This document shows, piece by piece, positions 58,201 through 61,200 of a stretch of 64,000 nt of DNA. The position numbers and the translations under genes were made by a program. Origin of the DNA: Nereocystis luetkeana (lineage: Eukaryota; Sar; Phaeophyceae; Laminariales; Laminariaceae); the NCBI GenBank assembly GCA_031213475.1, contig JARUPZ010000020.1:10343562-10407561 (forward strand), given 5' to 3'. The notes under the pieces were generated by a model. The model searched no databases and was not told where the DNA came from. It saw only the letters and a list, made by a program, of their open reading frames with translations. Every line of letters starts with the position of its first letter. Positions within the stretch are counted from its first letter, which is position 1.

Positions 58201-61200
58201 TCGAGCGCGGGTGTTGATAAACTCGATTCGTAGTTTTTGTTGACTTTCATCATGTCCCCTCCTGTGTGTAAAATTCTTGTAGAAAGAACCGCGTTCAGTG
58301 CAGGCGTGTGCCGTGCTTTCCCGCCCAATGTACTTTGACCACAGTTTTGGTCCTCTCTCGGTATGTGGGACCGTCAAAAAGGTGGATATTGAAGATCGTT
58401 AGCGTGTTGATAATGCACGCGGTAAAAAAACACGCGAAACATATTTCACTATGAATGACGTGTCTGAGAAATTCAGCATTTTACACCGAAACGGAGTGTT
58501 TTTGACCCCGATGCTGGCCGGTCTCGATTTTTTTTGTTGGTGTGTGCTCTTGTGACTACTTGAATTTATTATGTTGGCTTGTGTTTGTTTTTTTCCTCGC
58601 GCTCAGCATCGGTCGGCATCGATTCTCGGCATCGGGTTGTGTGTTGACTTTTCGGTCACGAATACGGTTATTTCGTCTGACAAAAATATGTTTTTTCATC
58701 AGGTATGGCTAGGAACGCGATTGGAAAAATTGCCCTTCACGGACCGCGTGTATGAATAGTAGGATAATATGCCCGCACCGTAATAGTGTCTTTACCCCAA
58801 CCACCCCCCAACCACCCCACCTCTGTGCATCGCAAACGCCTGGTTGGCAGGTACAAATACGCCGGGTACGACGAGACGTACCAGTACTACGGCATGAGCG
58901 ACGACGGGTTCTTCAACGGGATGTCTCCCTGTGACGTCGGCACTGACTGCACCGACTGCGGTGTCAAGGTAGGCTTCGACCTTCGATGGTTGGACCCAAG
59001 CGTTCACAAGTGGAATGGTTGGGCGGAAGTTGCATGGTTGAGCAATCCGTGTGCGGGATGGCGGTACATGTCCTATGTTGTACGTTAGCGATGGTCGAAC
59101 CAAGGGTTTGTATGGTTTTCATTTCAGCGGGATGTCTCTCTGCGGTTTCGGCACCGAGTTCACCGACTGCGATGCTCTTGACCCTTTTAGAACCGCAGAC
59201 CCGTTTTGGGGACAAATTACTTAGAATTTGAGTGGGTTGTCCCCAAAACGGGACTAGGGTTCTAAAGGTTCGGGAAGGGGTTCGATGGTTAGATCTTGCT
59301 GTGTAGTGATGAGGTGCGTCTAGAAAGGTATATCTTCTGGGTTGTCTGTATAGGAGTAAACTGTTGATATTTTTGTTCCTGTTCCCCACCTTGAAAATTT
59401 TCCTTGCCCCCCTTCCGCCGGGCAGTCTTCTCATGGAAAGGATTTGTGTCAACACCTGCCATGTTCCCATTCGCATCGTCACACTCCCAATACCGTCCCA
59501 CTTTTCTCTTCATTCTCGCTCAATTTCGTTGTCGTTCGTGCCATCAATTTGCTTTTTTTTTGTGTCAGTACGTCGCCGACGGGACGTGTGTGAACACCTG
59601 CCAGCACGCTCGGGACGGGTACTGCGACGACCCGCGCTCTGGTGGCATCTGCCCCTCGGGAACTGACTGCCAAGTGAGACAATTGCGCCGGTTAACGGTC
59701 ATGACAGGCTACTTGGACCCGTAACGGCATCTTCAGAGTTACTGTAGTAAGAGCAAGCTAGCTTTAGCACTGGTAGTTGCTTTAAGGCTGTCCCTCAAGA
59801 GGCAAGCAAGAATTCCGACCACCGTTATGTTTTGTTTTTTTTCCGCTTGTCCTAATGAACCCCGTCACACCTACGGTTTTCAATCAAGAAAATATTGAGC
59901 TACATGGCGGCAAACCTTGCAATTGCAACCCCCTTTTTGTGCTCTAGAAGGCAACCCTAACCCAACTTTTGATTCAAAGCATGTCAAATTTAGCATGCCA
60001 GGAATGCCAACCGTGGGGCGAGTCTAGCTCTATAACCGGACGAGAGACGGTGTTTTAGACGTAACCAGCCAAACCCTGGCCTGCATTGTACCGTAGTATC
60101 CCTCTGGTCGCTTTGTTTCCGTCGCATGTTTTTTCGCTTTTTCCTAACGTACTGCCTCCGAAAAAACTTGTGACATTTCCTGTCTTGCGGCAGGATTGCG
60201 GACCGTGGGGCGAGGGCAACTCCAACTTCACGGATACCTCGTTCTACACGTCCAGCTCGTGGTTCGACGACGATGACTGGGAGATGCTCTGGAACGACGA
60301 CGGCATCCTTTACGGCCAGGAGATGAACGCGCAGCCCGTATATAAGCGCGACTGGAATGACCACAAGATCGTCCACCAGGTTTGTGGAGAAGGGGGGTAA
60401 GGGGGGGGGGGGGGGGGGGGGGGGGGAAGGGGTACTCGATGTCATGCATGGCCGTAGTCGTAGGACCAGAGGCCGTGGCATCCCTACCATGCCGCGTCGG
60501 AGCACGTCGGGTTTTCATGGACGAGGTAGACTATCATTTGCTCGATACTAAGGAGCGCTTGTGATACTGGGGGGGGGGGGGGGGGGGGGGGGGGAAGGCG
60601 TCTCATTTGTTGTTCGCCTTGGTCATTTGGCCGTTGACCGCGCATCCCTTTCGAGACGGAGAGCACCGTTCCTACTCCTCATATAGACACCTCCCAACAT
60701 TTGGGTGCTTAGTTCGTTGTTCCTATATATTACATACCGGCAGATGCTTTTTGCTTGTTTTATCCCCTTCCTGGTTGGCCGCCTGTGGCCACCATCTATC
60801 TCCTAGGAGAGCGATCGCTTTCTCGCTACTACCTACTGTACCAACCTCATCCATGCGACATCCGTCTATGTCCCTCATCTACTCCGACACGTCGCGTTTC
60901 TCTCTGTACATTTCGCATTTTGCCACACTATGTTGGGTTTACTCTCGGCACATCTGTGCATGTACTTCCTCCTTGTCTCTGCTTCTGGTAGGCTTTCTTC
61001 GTTTGGAGGGGGGAGGGGGGATACTATGTTATTGCTTACCTCAGTAATTTGACCATCGACCACGCACCCCTTTCGAGGCGGAGCACCGTTCGCACTCTGA
61101 ATAGAGACACCTCCAACATTTTGTCGCTCATTGCTCATTTTGCATTTTACTTATTTTGCATATATTTTAAAGGGAGTGTTGGTATTTGACAAGCGAGAAT

